From Lota lota (taxonomy: Eukaryota > Chordata > Actinopteri > Gadiformes > Lotidae), in assembly GCA_026745465.1 (NCBI GenBank), contig JACYXH010000208.1, forward strand, positions 37,501 to 101,500: a stretch of DNA of 64,000 nt. Direction: 5' to 3'. The notes below the pieces were generated by a model. That model was not told the DNA's origin. It did no database searches and saw nothing but the letters and a program-made list of their open reading frames with translations. Below are positions 52,747-64,000 of this stretch, in pieces. Each line of letters starts with the position of its first letter. The stretch's first letter is position 1. A program made the position numbers and the translations under genes.

Positions 52747-53329
52747 GACCCTCTTCGATCTTCAGCCACTAGGAAAGCTGTCACCGCCATCACCACCACC
52801 ACCGCCCTACACAAGTAATTGCTCTACCATCCTGACCATAAAGAGCCTTCCTTTGACTACAGTTGATTATGTAATGACGTCGGTTAATGGAGAGAGGAGG
52901 GAAAGCTATTTTGAGAGGATATAAAGAAAGGATATGCACGCTGGACGTTGGTATGACTCAGGTAGAGGAGGGTTAGACTGGGGAAGATGAGGACTTGGTG
53001 CTATTCTGGAGGCTGGGTGTGGGGAGTTCCAGGGCTACTGCTCTCTTTAGATCAAAAGGAACACTGTATAACTCATTTGCCATTTTCTACATGTAGGAAA
53101 TAATTTTAACATTGTGTTTTGGGTGGCATGTACAGCTGAGTTGATTCATCATAGTTTCATTTGGGTTTGGGTGAGAGGGAAGGAAAAAGGATCTACAAGT
53201 TTTGCTACAAAGCAAACGCCAAGTGTCTAAAATAAAAAGATTTCCTGTATGCATTTGTCATCTGATTCAAGTGAGTGATACTTGTGAATGCTGCTTATAA
53301 GAACGTGACTATTTAAAATAATTTAAACA

Positions 53330-53335
53330 AATAAA
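53330..53335 (+). terminator. dlst polyadenylation signal
   Basis: AATAAA lies about 584 bases after the dlst stop codon. An earlier AATAAA occurs at 53231-53236 and may also be used. Confidence 0.55.
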
Positions 53336-53746
53336 GCATGACCTCCATTTCCTGACTGTTGTATCAGAATTGCAGATCACACTTTGCTACTGTTCAACTC
53401 TCCTTAAGAATTGATAGACTTCAAATGACTAGTTTCTAAACCCAGTTCCAAAATGTACAGGATTCAGGGAGAAACGTATTATATATATATATAAAAAAAT
53501 GCAGAGCTTATAGTGTTATGTACGGTATGAGACAAGTGATCTGTCAAATCAATGAGTTTTATACTAAAATGTAGAATTTACATTGACAAGTTATTCATTA
53601 CATTGAATAACTTAATACAATGTAGACATATACCTGCCTTATTTTTCTACTACCTCAAATATATATTTTTTCAAGACGGTAAAGAAACCATTTGCTTTCA
53701 TAGAAAGTCCGCTGTACCCATATTAAAATGACACAAATGAGGTATT

Positions 53747-53752
53747 TTTATT
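53747..53752 (-). terminator. Candidate rps6kl1 polyadenylation signal
   Basis: AATAAA on the minus strand, about 350 bases downstream of the rps6kl1 stop codon. It lies about 400 bases from the dlst signal on the other strand, so the two genes converge closely. Confidence 0.45.
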
Positions 53753-54103
53753 GCCTAATGCCCGTTGTCATTGACATGGTCCAAAGTCTTCACGGTCAAT
53801 ATTTTAGAAGATGCATCATTGTTCATGCGTGTTGATAAAACAGTTGCGTGGATATGCAGGAATATATAAGTACCATGTCGGTGTCAAAATGCAACAAAGT
53901 TGTCTTCATTTGCTACGTCAAGAGGCAACCGTCTCCTTCATATGTAGAAACGTCGACTCCATTGGCTGCTCCGTTGAGCTGCGATGGTGTCCGCATGTTT
54001 CGCTGGGAAGCGCCGCACGAGTTTGCATCCAGTTTGGCCACACGAGGACACCAGAGAGCAGGACGTGTTCCGGCGGAGGGGCTTGCCGTTCTTATCCAAT
54101 GTG

Positions 54104-57100
54104 CTAGCAGCCGAGTGCCTTCCAGGAAACACCGCTGAAGAAGGGGTGGCACTTGATGTCACTAACACCGCCGCCCCCAGAGCCTAACCGGTAGCCAGCA
54201 TCACACTGGAGTAACTGGAGGTTGGAGAACACAATACAGCGTGGTCACTGAAGGTAAGTTAAGGGCGCGTGTGTTTGTGCGTGTGGGAGCGAGTGTCGTG
54301 CACGTGTACCTCAGTGAGGAGGGAGGCAGCTGCGGTGCTCAGGTGGTCTGGAATCAGCAGCTGGGTGTGTGAGTGTATTCCGGCTGGATGCAACTGCCAC
54401 AGTGGCTATTACAAGAGAACAGTTTTCATGAGAAGTGTAACACCCTTACCGATGTAAGCCAACACAATGCACCATTAAACTGTGGCCACTGGCACTAGGC
54501 CTATTTGTTGTTGCATTTAAAATGGAATTGCGTAAAGCAGTGTCTTACCATTCCTGTGAGTAGTTCAAACAGCAGTGCTCCTAGACTCCACCAGTCACAG
54601 GCTTCTGTAATCTTTGACACCCCTCCAATTTCTTGTAAAATAAAAAGGTTACAGTTTCTTTTAAATATCTGTTGTTTAAGACAGAGCACCTCTTACCACT
54701 AGGTGGCATCCTTTCTCAACAGACAAGGTCTGAGGGTAGGTTTTACCTGGAGCGCAGTACATCTGCTCCACTGCCTGGGAGCTGATCTCTGACTGAACCT
54801 CACTCCACTGGCCAAAGAAGGAAAGAGACACTTTTCCTAGGAAGATACAGACCCAGGTTCTCAGGTGAAATTATACTAATAAAGGTTTGGGATTTCGCTC
54901 TAGGGAGAATGCTGGCATGATAGACTCACCGTTGCTGGTAAGGAGGACGTTTCTGGGGTTTAGGTCCCTACACAGGATGCCTTGCTGGTGCAAACTCTCC
55001 AGAGCGAGCAGGATCTGCGCACCCCACACACGGACCTCCTTCTCGGGGAGCCCCCAGAAGACCTGAATAGCCGTTTCTTTGGCCTTGGAAGACTCTTGGG
55101 GGAAACGGGGTAGGTGGCACCAGCCGTCCACCTCAATGACCTGGGCTTCCCCCTGCCCCTCGGATCCCTCCGATTTCAAGAAAGCATCCATGTCTCCTCT
55201 CCGACTTTGGGTCACTGTCCAGGGAGCGCCGAACAGGGATCCTGCCCTGGGGGGGCCATCCTTCCCGCCCGGACTGACCAGCTCCCAGGCTTCCTCCACT
55301 ACCTCTTGGCTTTTCACCACAGTGAGGGCCATGGAGATCCCTGGACCCTGTTTCCCAGTGGTACCCTGGCAAGGCAGGGAGGCGGAGGGAGTCGCTGTGT
55401 CTATGTACTCGGAGAACACCGCTCTGTCCGTGCTTTTGAGGACCACCATGGCAGTTCGTTCTTCCGTGGTAGGGCTCCGGCTCTCCTGCTCCACCGCGCT
55501 CCTCTGTTGCGCTGTGACGGCCAGCAGCGAGCACTTGGTGTTCTCCGGGGCCCGTTCACCGGGGGCAGAGCCCTGGTGGAGGCCATTGGCCACCCAGGAT
55601 GCCATGCCGGGGATCTGGGTTTGGCAATGCGGAGCAAGATGTAAAATGGCAGGAGAGGTCAGGGGGGCAGATTGTCCCATAGTCCTGTCCAAATGAGCGT
55701 CTGCCACTGCGTACGGGTTTGGGCCCTCCCCGCCGCATGCGGGGTCTGAGGAGTTCCACGCGACCTCGAAGTCCGAGCTGCACTCTATGAGTCCCATGCC
55801 GGCGGTTTTCCCACGCGGGTCGGACATGACGTCAAGGGTGTGGTTGACGCGAGCGCACGAGAGAGGAAACGCAGGCGTTTCCTGAGTTTTCAAGGGGTGC
55901 AAGCACAGGCTCGGGGCCGGCGGGTGGATATGGGGCTTGGTCGGGGTCTTCACCGGCCCGGAGAGCGAAGAGGGTCGCTCCGGCCGGGAGGAGAGAAGTG
56001 ACGTGCGGGAGGAACGCCGGTTCTGCAGGCAGCCCGTCTCCTCGATGTAAGAGTGGGTGCCGCAGGCGTCCAGCCGTTGCAGAGTCTCGTCCCAGGAAGT
56101 AGGGGGCGAGACGGGGCCGTCGTCGCTGGCCCCCATGCGTGAAGCGCCGGCGCCGGGGCCATCGATGGTGCTGTGATGGCTCTCTGGGCACATGGATGGA
56201 GATGTGTAGCTGTGCTTCATCTTGATCCGGTTCTGGCCAGTACTGAAGCATTCTGGGTGCTCTTTGGCTCGTTCACTCTTCACTTTGTGTAGCTTGGAAA
56301 AGAGCCTTCCCCCTTTGCGAGGGAGAGAACACTTAATCAGTAATCGATAGAAGTAGTACTTCATATTTGCAAGGACAACATTTCATAACTCAGGATTTAA
56401 TTTGTGACAATTTGAGGACCTACTTCCCACGACTGACTTTCACAATGGATCAGGTGACCAAAAGTGTTATCATTGGTTTAAATGTCAAAGGCACATGTCT
56501 GGACTTAAACTTCACGACAACATTGGTATCTAGATTAAGTTATGGTGATTGGATTTTCATTTTAAACAAGCAAAACTGTTTTTAATATTTCACATATAAA
56601 TGGTCAACGCTCATTAAATCCACCCATGTGTGATTAAAGACATCGGAAGTCGTTAAAGTGTAACTAAAACATCACCCATGGGATGGAGGTGACGGAGCAG
56701 TGCCAGCGCAGGGCTTCACCTTGAAGGTGTTCAAGGTGCAGGTACACGGCGTCCTCGCTGACGTAGTACCTCAGCAGCTTCACCATGTAGGGGACCCCCT
56801 GGGGTATGATGGTGGGCTGGTCCCTGCTCTCCCAGCTGGACTTCACCAGGCTCTGTGTGGGTGGACATGTGGGGGTGACTTGTAACTCCACTTTCCCAAT
56901 CTCTGTCTGTCTGTCTGCATGCAGTGGTTTCATGTCAAGTTGCACACAATGGAAACTGTAATTGTGTTAAATGTAATACAGATACATTTACTTTAGTTAA
57001 TCAGATTTAGATTCAGTAATTTCATTGGGTTATCTTGACAAAGCTACACTGCGCAAAAAAATGTATCTCCTAACATTGAAGGACAATCAAACATGTTTCA

Positions 57101-59042
57101 TACTATTCCGATGCAGAGTGGGGATTTCTCTTAAATCTCTGAGCAATCAGGGAATTCAACCGCCAAAAAGGGGAAGGAGACTCAGATATCTCAGCTCAGA
57201 TTGTACATATGGGTGTCTGGGAGATTCTGTGTTTTGTCCCCGGGCTTTTGAAGGGAGGGAATAACACCATATCACCTGACCCTAGTAGGCTGGGCATAGT
57301 TCCTTTACCTTGTACAGCATGCTTCCTATTCTACTTTCCTTCTACTTTACATCTACAATCACAGGTAACTATCAACAGAATATTAATGCAATTTGTATGG
57401 AATATAGAGGGGATCATTCCTTGAATGTCCTCTTTTGAGAGACTGGCCTACTTCTTATCATTTCTATAGTGCTGTTGTAATGGTGGGTTGACTGACTAGC
57501 TGAGATGGCTTGAGCTTTTAGACAGATCAATAGAGAGGGAGGGGGACAGACACCAAGAGAGACCTGGAGTAGCAGGAAGGTGATTGCGTGCCATTGACCC
57601 AGGGAGCATAGTATGTCAGAGAAGCCAGAAAACACCACCTAAATTACTTCACCGCCAGACTAGTACTAGTTGTTGTTCTATGGATTCATGTGTGTTCTAC
57701 ATTTCTCTGACATACTGATGATATCGTTTGGACAAGAGCTTGATTTAAATATCAGGACCAAACTCACCTTAACAACAAATGTCTCCTTATTGACCATGCT
57801 TTGGACAACCATGACCTGTAAAATAATATATATATATATATATATATATTATAAAATATATTATAATATGTAGTTGAGTTTCAATAATTGTACTGGATTG
57901 ATACTGAACTATGGATGAAACCGAATCAGAAAAGATGTGCAACGGCTTACCTTGTCAACCACTCCCACCACCTTACACATGTCCAGGTCTTCCACGGGGG
58001 AGCTCAGGTGTCTGATGGGACGGAATCGCAGGCTGCTGTACCCCTGGTGGAATTGAAAGGTATGGATTCCTTCAGCAACGATTTATTGGCTCATTATCTA
58101 CATTGTCGCTTTATTTAGAGAAGCTAGAAGCCAACAAGGAATAGGATACTTATCCAGAGAAAGAACAAAAAGACAAAGGGTTAAATGGCATGTTTCCTCC
58201 TAATCCTGGCTCCTAAATTCTAATGTAGAGTGTAAACTGAAACCGAAACAGTTGCTGTACACTTTAACAGCATGAACTGAACCTAGAGAGGCAGACGGCG
58301 AACCAAACGAGACCAATGATGATTCAATGTTGGCTCAGTCCAGAAGAGCACCAATGGACCATTCAACGATAATACTCTTGATATAAAGTCGGTCATAAAG
58401 GAGCTACTGTCTTACCCCCAAGTGAGAGCTTCCCTTCCCAAGGTTGTCCTGTAGGTGGGATATGAAAATTTCTTCGGCTCTCTTCAGATACTGGGTTGTC
58501 TTTCGTTTAACGGCCTCTCTGCGATCTTTATTGGGGTCCACTGGGAAAGATAGTTGAGACAGATCAAGACCTGAGTTGTTGCAGAAGCATACAAATAGAC
58601 ATAAAAAGCATTTGCAGCCCTCTCAACCTTAAGCCTTTACTGTGTGGACTTTGTACAAGAACAATGTGCTGCCCACAGCCAACCACAAGAAAAATTGAAA
58701 ACCATGTGTATATATATATATATATGTGTATATATACGCCAATAAGGAAATCCATTTATAACACCTTTGGTATTTGACTTCCTGTTTTATTCATTCTTTC
58801 CGAGTTTTATTTTTGAATGAATCACATGCCTTTATGACATGCACTGATTTGGTTGAAACAATGCCTTTTGAAATGCTTCTGCATGCATATATTTAATACT
58901 TCTTACACTGTACACCGTTCAGCAGTAAATCCACCCCGTTCTTGTAGTAGCTGAAGGCTGCCTCGTAGTCTTCATTGACCTCTCTGTCCAGAGCCATGCG
59001 GATCTGCTTAGCTGCCTCCAACAGGTAGTCTCGTTTTGCCAT
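54104..59042 (-). CDS. rps6kl1: Ribosomal protein S6 kinase-like 1, MIT-domain pseudokinase
   Basis: Ten coding exons on the minus strand join in frame from a well-placed ATG (GCCATGG) to 765 residues: 59042-58907, 58540-58416, 58043-57951, 57815-57768, 56852-56720, 56312-54930, 54836-54747, 54631-54549, 54405-54310, 54214-54104. Residues 1-75 form an MIT domain ([20 protein letters not shown] to YLKRAEEIF), which in this family is linked to endosomal or ESCRT-type binding. An AGC-type kinase fold follows. The ATP-site lysine is kept in TFVVKSL. The catalytic loop is [14 protein letters not shown], with the usual HRD histidine replaced by Cys. The Mg-binding DFG is FFG, so catalysis is unlikely. 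APE and [15 protein letters not shown] are normal. Exon 56312-54930 (1,383 bp) puts a long, apparently disordered insert between the hinge region and the catalytic loop, making the protein much longer than the human one (about 549 residues). Its frames on the opposite strand are shadows. A longer N terminus from an upstream exon is possible but not supported by frame. Confidence 0.92.
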
Positions 59043-59246
59043 GGCTGGTTCCGCCCGATCCAGGTCCAGATGGGCCTAACACAATAAGGGTAGCGTAGTG
59101 TCGCATAGTAGTGGCTGAATAAGTCATTTGTAAGTGCACAGAAAAAAGTTTAAATTGTAACATGGTATCCTAATGTTGTGTTCCTTCTCCTCCAAGTCAG
59201 TTCATGTATAAAGGTATTGGAAATAGCAGTTTAGATTGTAACTCAC

Positions 59247-59367
59247 CTTTGTTCCCGGTCCTTATCAGCAGAGGAAGTCATTTCTGTCTCTTGTCACTGG
59301 GCTCAGTGTGTGCCTGCTCGCAAGATCTCCAAGGCTCAGCTCTTGTGTGTGCCAGTACCATTGCGAT
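59247..59367 (-). other. rps6kl1 5' leader exon with upstream reading frames
   Basis: A probable exon with an acceptor-like TTAACTTAG before 59367 and a strong donor (AAAG|GTGAGT) at 59247. It contains two ATGs. The first (GCAATGG) opens a short frame that stops within the exon. The second (59281) is spliced into the next exon out of frame and stops after overlapping the main start codon. Read this way the exon is leader sequence, not coding. Confidence 0.5.
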
Positions 59368-59399
59368 CTAAGTTAATGTTAAGAAGTTAAAAATAGAAA

Positions 59400-59507
59400 C
59401 AAGTGGATACTAGTGAACCTTAAGGCTAGCACAGGAACAGAGTAGAATCAAACGGTTACTGAACCTTAAGGCTAGCACAGGAAGTGAGTAGACTCAAGTG
59501 GATACTA
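59400..59507. repeat. 46-bp tandem duplication
   Basis: A unit containing GAACCTTAAGGCTAGCACAG occurs at about 59415 and 59461. Copies of CAAGTGGATACTA flank both ends. About 2.3 units in total, in the first rps6kl1 intron. Confidence 0.85.
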
Positions 59508-60218
59508 TTGATGAATGAATGAGTGGACCAGCAAACGCACATGAGGATGAGGAGGAGATGAGTCACAGCATGGGCTACCATGGACTCTTGTCTCTGGTAA
59601 GAATACATATTTCAGTGTTAATTCACACTCCTACACCAGGATGCAGTTATAAATAAATAAACCACAAAGAAAAGATCACCACGGTTACAAAACACGCCCA
59701 CATGGAGACATGCACTCTTTCCAGTCATCACATGTATTGTCCAATATGACAGATTAATGAAATAATGTGTAGGATTAGGAACTACATAAATCAATTGGTC
59801 TATTGATTCCTTAACTAACCAATAGAAAATGTGCAATTCCCTCTAATGACCGACAATTCAGTACATGTAGAAATATCAAGCAGCTGTTGAAAAATGTAAT
59901 ATTTAGTGTTACTCCCGATATTAAGCTATATATATGTATGTATGTATGTATGTATGCAAATAACATTTGGATTCTAAGAGGCTAGCTTCACACTTAGACA
60001 GCTAAAACACACACACATACACATGCATGCACCTCCCTCTCCTGCTAGTCACCGAGGCACCACATCTTAGGGGTATTATGACATGCACACAGCCATCTTC
60101 TCCCCCCCCCCCCATCATCATGAAGACCTCCACCATTAGGGTCTCCACCTACTCAATACAATCCTAATCCTTAATGGTATGGCGGAAGAGGCATTCCCGC
60201 TGCTAACGCACAGCTTAC

Positions 60219-60480
60219 CTAAAGCGAGGCTAGCATGCCCTGGATCCACAACGCTACGACGGCACCCTAAGCAGAAGCCTCGTCTTCGGCAGCCTGCATT
60301 CACGCATCTCAGGGAATGGAGCGGAGGAAAGGGCTCCCGGGGAGCCTGCTGATTGGTCCAGAATGATGTCACGGAGGGTACCATTTAACCCAACCCCCGC
60401 CCATCCACCCCCACCCACCCTGACAGATGCTGGCTGACTTAAAGAGACAGCGCTCTCTTTTTTTATCTCGTCGCCAAGGG
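60219..60480 (-). promoter_or_regulatory. Probable rps6kl1 promoter and first non-coding exon
   Basis: On the minus strand a CCAAT box (GGACCAATCAGC, near 60348-60359) and GC-rich GGGCGGGGG words precede a CpG-rich stretch. That stretch ends in GCTTTAG at 60219 with a strong donor GTAAGCTG. It would splice to the leader exon at 59367. Confidence 0.5.
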
Positions 60481-60489
60481 CGGGTTCCA

Positions 60490-61329
60490 TTTCAGTTTGA
60501 CTTGGAAAAAACGATTTTCACGTCATATTAAGAATATTAAGTAAACTACCCAACATCCCTTTACTCATTTAAAAGTAAAGCATTAGTAATATTGGTGTAT
60601 TTTTCATTGACGTCAGCCCCCTACCATGAACAGGGCAGTAGCATCCCGCCTAGAATGCCTAATGGGCTGGGGACTGGCGTCCTCTGTACCAGATGGAGCC
60701 ATGCTCTTAGCCCAGCACAAAGAACACTCTCCCACTTTGCCCAAGGGAGGGCTGGCTGTTCATCGAGGGTGGGGCTGGTGAATGGAGGGTGGGGGGCAGC
60801 CACAGCAAGGCCCATTGAGAGGATAGGGTTAATAAAAAGGGAGGGGTGTATCTCTTACTCCACTCTTACCCTAAAGGATAAAATGGGGAGGATAGGATGT
60901 ATTACACTGATGAATCAATCAATAACAAATGAACTATATTTCTTTGTAAATTATAATTTCGCTGACCACCCACTAATAAGTTATAACAAATGTGGTTATC
61001 GTTTTTACAAGCTAATTTTATATATAAAAAATACATCAAACCAAGCTTATTTGAATGTTCCAGTATAATGTTAATTGGGAGAAGACACACAGGTCATCAT
61101 GATAACTTTTCAGCATCTTTTTGATAAAGGGTGTATAGTACAAATCAATGATGCATCTATCAGGCTGGCAGGGAGGCGCTGTCAGACCCTCACTCCAAAA
61201 GCACAGTGGGGACACACATAGTAGCCATTTATTCCACTCGATTCTACACACTAGACCCTTAAGCATCAATCTAATTTTCATGTTAATGAAAACAAACCAA
61301 AATACCCTGTATTGAATGCTTCAATTGTA
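60490..61329. other. Intergenic sequence between rps6kl1 and olfactomedin gene
   Basis: Unique DNA without a supported exon. PGF, the human neighbour of RPS6KL1, is not present between here and the right edge of the window. Confidence 0.55.
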
Positions 61330-61335
61330 TTTATT
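61330..61335 (-). terminator. Olfactomedin-gene polyadenylation signal
   Basis: AATAAA on the minus strand, about 126 bases downstream of the stop codon. Confidence 0.7.
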
Positions 61336-61460
61336 TTGCAGAAATTGCATTGTTTCCAGGTAGTAAAGAGTCAATGCAATACAGATGCATATAGTTTGGT
61401 CACATCAATCACAACACGACTGATTACAAAGCAGAAGAAGTAGAAGAAGCACAAGGCCCC

Positions 61461-63166
61461 TTAGTTGAACTTCACATTGTAGGACACATAGTAGCCGTCG
61501 TTGTACATGTACAGCTTCTGGTCGGACGGATTGTAGTGCAGGTTGTAGTAGCTCTGCTGGAACTTCTCGAAGGGAATGCTGAGCTGTCTCTCCTGGCCGC
61601 TCTTGGTGTCGTACGAGTAGAATATCTCCTCGGTATTCGGGGCCACCGGCACCGGCCTGGTGGCGTACATCACTCCGCACACCATGAAAGCATTCCCCAC
61701 CAGCCGCTTGTACGCACCGGTGCTCCATACATTCTCTACGCCAAAGGACGGCACGTCTATCTTGGCCACGACCAGTTTACCTTTGGATTCCTCCGTAGCG
61801 TAGATGACCCACAGTCCATTCTCGTCAGCCGCAAAGTCCATGTTTTGATCGGACGAGTAGCTGTACGAGAACCTTTGGCTGGCATTTGGGATCACTCTGT
61901 AGTCGTATTTGGAAGAAGTCAGGTTGAACTTGGACATGCTGAATGGGCTGTTGTACTGGTAGTACATGGTGTTGCCATGGACGATGTAATTGTTGCCGGT
62001 GCCACCTGGTATGTTATGGAGTTTGAATGAAGAGCGCAAGATCAGTTGATTATAGTCAGAGTACAGGTTGAGGTCATGAACGGATGGGCCAGGGTAGCCA
62101 CCGTACCAATACATGGACTCATTGCCCTGAGCAGGTTTGGAGTCTTTTCCCCAACCCCCATATGTATAGCTTGGATTCAGGTTAGCATTGAGTTGGATGG
62201 CCATAGGCTTGCTGAGGCTGACGATGCCTTGGTGGTTGCAGTTGCCTAGGAAAGAAGAAAAACATTGTCATTTACTGTCAATATCGCCAAAGCAAACAGT
62301 ACCACCGCCATTTCTACTGTGTCAACGATTGATCTCACCGATATCGGGCTTGGTGATGTCCTCCAGCTCCTTCTGGCAGTCGTCCAGTTTCTTCTGCAGC
62401 TTGGAAAACTCCAGGCGGATCACGTCCAGGTTGCCCTGGTCATAGCTCTCAAGGCGCTTCACACTGAGCGTCATGTTGCGGATCTTAGAGAAGCAATTAA
62501 CCGATTGAATGTTGACGGTAAAGTAAAACGAATTTGTTAGGTTTTACTACTGTGGGACCTAACAAGAGTTTGTATTGCCAAAATGTATTTGACGATTTGT
62601 TACCTCAACGTTTAGACTGTCGAACATGGGTGAGGTGCCGTTCAGGGTCTCGTTGAGCTCAGTGACCAGGGCTTCAAACTCACGGAGCTCCATGCTGAGA
62701 AGCTCAAAGTCCAGTTTGACGTACTTGTCTGGGTTGCTTTCCAGCATTCTCACTCTAATGTCCAGGTTATTCAGTTCACTCAGAAATACCACCAATTTAC
62801 CATTGTACCTATCGATCTGGAAAAAGGAACACATTCGATAATCCAACTTGTTCAACACGTTACTACACTTGAAAAGCAACCATTGTATATTCACAAGCTG
62901 AAATGTGATGCTCTTCATCCAAGAATTGCTGCAATACCTTTTCGATTTGGATGTTCACTTCCAGGATCAGATCCTTGGTGACCTGTTGCATGTGCTCCAC
63001 CCGACTGGCACTAAAGGTGGTGTCGGGCAGGTAAACATGGCACAGACACTGACCAGAGTCCCCCGCAGACGCAGTCACATTCCCAGATCCCCAGTCTTCC
63101 AGCGACTATGGAATAAAGAGTAAAGTATTTAACAGAACTCATCACCACTAAAGAGATTGGAAATTG

Positions 63167-63218
<52 letters not shown>

Positions 63219-63308
63219 TAATGTTTAAGTCATAGGTGAACAAAAGTTACTCACTGTCCAAGCTGAAGCCGCACCAACAAATGAAAGCAGCAGCAGAAGT
63301 GCAAACAT
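61461..63308 (-). CDS. olfm4: Secreted olfactomedin-4-like glycoprotein
   Basis: Five GT-AG exons on the minus strand (63308-63255, 63105-62938, 62816-62604, 62483-62339, 62245-61461) join in frame to 454 residues. A clean signal peptide (MFALLLLLSFVGAASA) marks it as secreted. The middle, about residues 60-190, is helical and coiled-coil-like (MQQVTKDLILEVNIQIEK, LEFSKLQKKLDDCQKELED). The last exon holds the olfactomedin beta-propeller domain, from GNCNHQGIVSLSKP to the end. It has family words DMNFAADENGLWVIYATEE-like sequence, NAFMVCGVMYATRP, and NPSDQKLYMYNDGYYVSY. Several N-glycosylation sites are visible (GNVT, NGTS, RNMT, GNES, NLTS, NASQ). The five-exon layout and coiled-coil plus OLF architecture fit olfactomedin-4, which in vertebrates is linked to neutrophils and intestinal epithelium. 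Fish carry several such paralogues, so the symbol is provisional. Confidence 0.9.
63170..63216. repeat. (TA)n microsatellite in olfactomedin intron 1
   Basis: An uninterrupted TA array inside the 149-bp first intron. Confidence 0.95.
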
Positions 63309-63364
63309 CTTTACTGTGTAGCTTTCAAACTCTTTCTGTACTTTCTGGCAGGACTGGCAATGGG

Positions 63365-63371
63365 TTTTAAA
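63365..63371 (-). promoter_or_regulatory. TATA-like box upstream of olfactomedin gene
   Basis: TTTAAAA on the minus strand lies about 57 bases before the start codon, a plausible core promoter position for a short leader. No experimental or second motif support is visible. Confidence 0.35.
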
Positions 63372-64000
63372 GACTCTTGTAGTTGTTGTATCATGAACAC
63401 CTTCCCACTTCTCACAGTTATTGCTTTGAACACCTGATGTCCATCAGCTACCAGAATAGGTTGAATTGTTGACTTATGGTGTTATTAAAAGTTATTGCTT
63501 GTGTTTGGCTAACATCCAAAACTGGTGAGAAACACACCAGGTGCAGTGATCTTTATGATATTTACAAATGGGACCATACTATGCTATTAATTGATGTGTC
63601 TGGTGTGGCTTGTATGTAGGAATCAATTACCCAACTGTGCACACATACATCCCTTGCAATACCTTCATAACAGGCTATTTACACCCCTTTGACCCCTTTG
63701 ATTTACCTTTGTTTCGTTTTTATTTTAATGTTACATTGTACACTATTCTTTTTTTAAACCAAACAAAACCAAACAGGTCAATACAAATCAAACAAACAAT
63801 TAAAAGACAAACACAATAACGAAAAACAAGAGGAACCAGGGAGATACAATACAACTGATTAAACTGACCTGAAATCTGTTTCACATGGGTTGATAACCTC
63901 AATCCATCCTTTCCAACATTATCAAATATGTATTGAGTCTCAAAACAAATGTAATTTTTTTATTACAAAAATGTCATGCATCACATCAAACATGTCTGCT
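63372..64000. other. Upstream flank of olfactomedin gene, no gene seen
   Basis: AT-rich unique DNA to the window edge. Probably holds the upstream regulatory sequence of the olfactomedin gene. No exon is supported. Confidence 0.5.

Noticed and set aside
53913..54168. Minus-strand frames near the rps6kl1 end as separate genes
   Set aside because: They overlap the true last exon and 3' UTR in wrong frames.
55079..55696. Long plus-strand frames opposite rps6kl1
   Set aside because: Shadow frames of the 1.4-kb coding exon.

Overview
The window is nuclear DNA of a ray-finned fish. It has intron-split vertebrate genes with GT-AG junctions (plus one AT-AC junction), a teleost-style retroposon tail and many very long CA/TG and CT/GA arrays. 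Arrays of 100-200 bp recur every few kilobases, mixed with long C or G homopolymers. Gadiform (cod-like) genomes are known for this, so a gadid is my best guess, but it is an inference.

Positions 1 to about 37,200 hold no protein gene I can recognise. Nearly all long open frames there are translations of simple repeats. What remains is unique sequence, part of it rich in TAAT/ATTA cores and mixed AT/GC motifs, as in the conserved non-coding deserts around developmental regulators. I mark those blocks as candidates only, because conservation cannot be tested from one sequence.

From 37,200 to 63,300 four genes are packed together: prox2 (minus), dlst (plus), rps6kl1 (minus) and a secreted olfactomedin-4-like gene (minus). 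I assembled each exon by exon with closed reading frames: 695, 455, about 765 and 454 codons. prox2-dlst-rps6kl1 in these orientations matches the human 14q24.3 order, which is why the prospero gene is called prox2 rather than prox1. prox2 and dlst are head to head; dlst and rps6kl1 are tail to tail. In human the next gene is PGF; here it is the olfactomedin gene.

The genes are not a pathway. Prox2 is a homeodomain transcription factor. DLST is the mitochondrial E2 subunit of 2-oxoglutarate dehydrogenase. RPS6KL1 is an MIT-domain pseudokinase. The olfactomedin protein is secreted. The best observations are a U12-type AT-AC intron inside the prox2 prospero region, a 149-bp CT array that forms the polypyrimidine tract of the next prox2 acceptor, and a pseudokinase with an unusually large insert and upstream reading frames.
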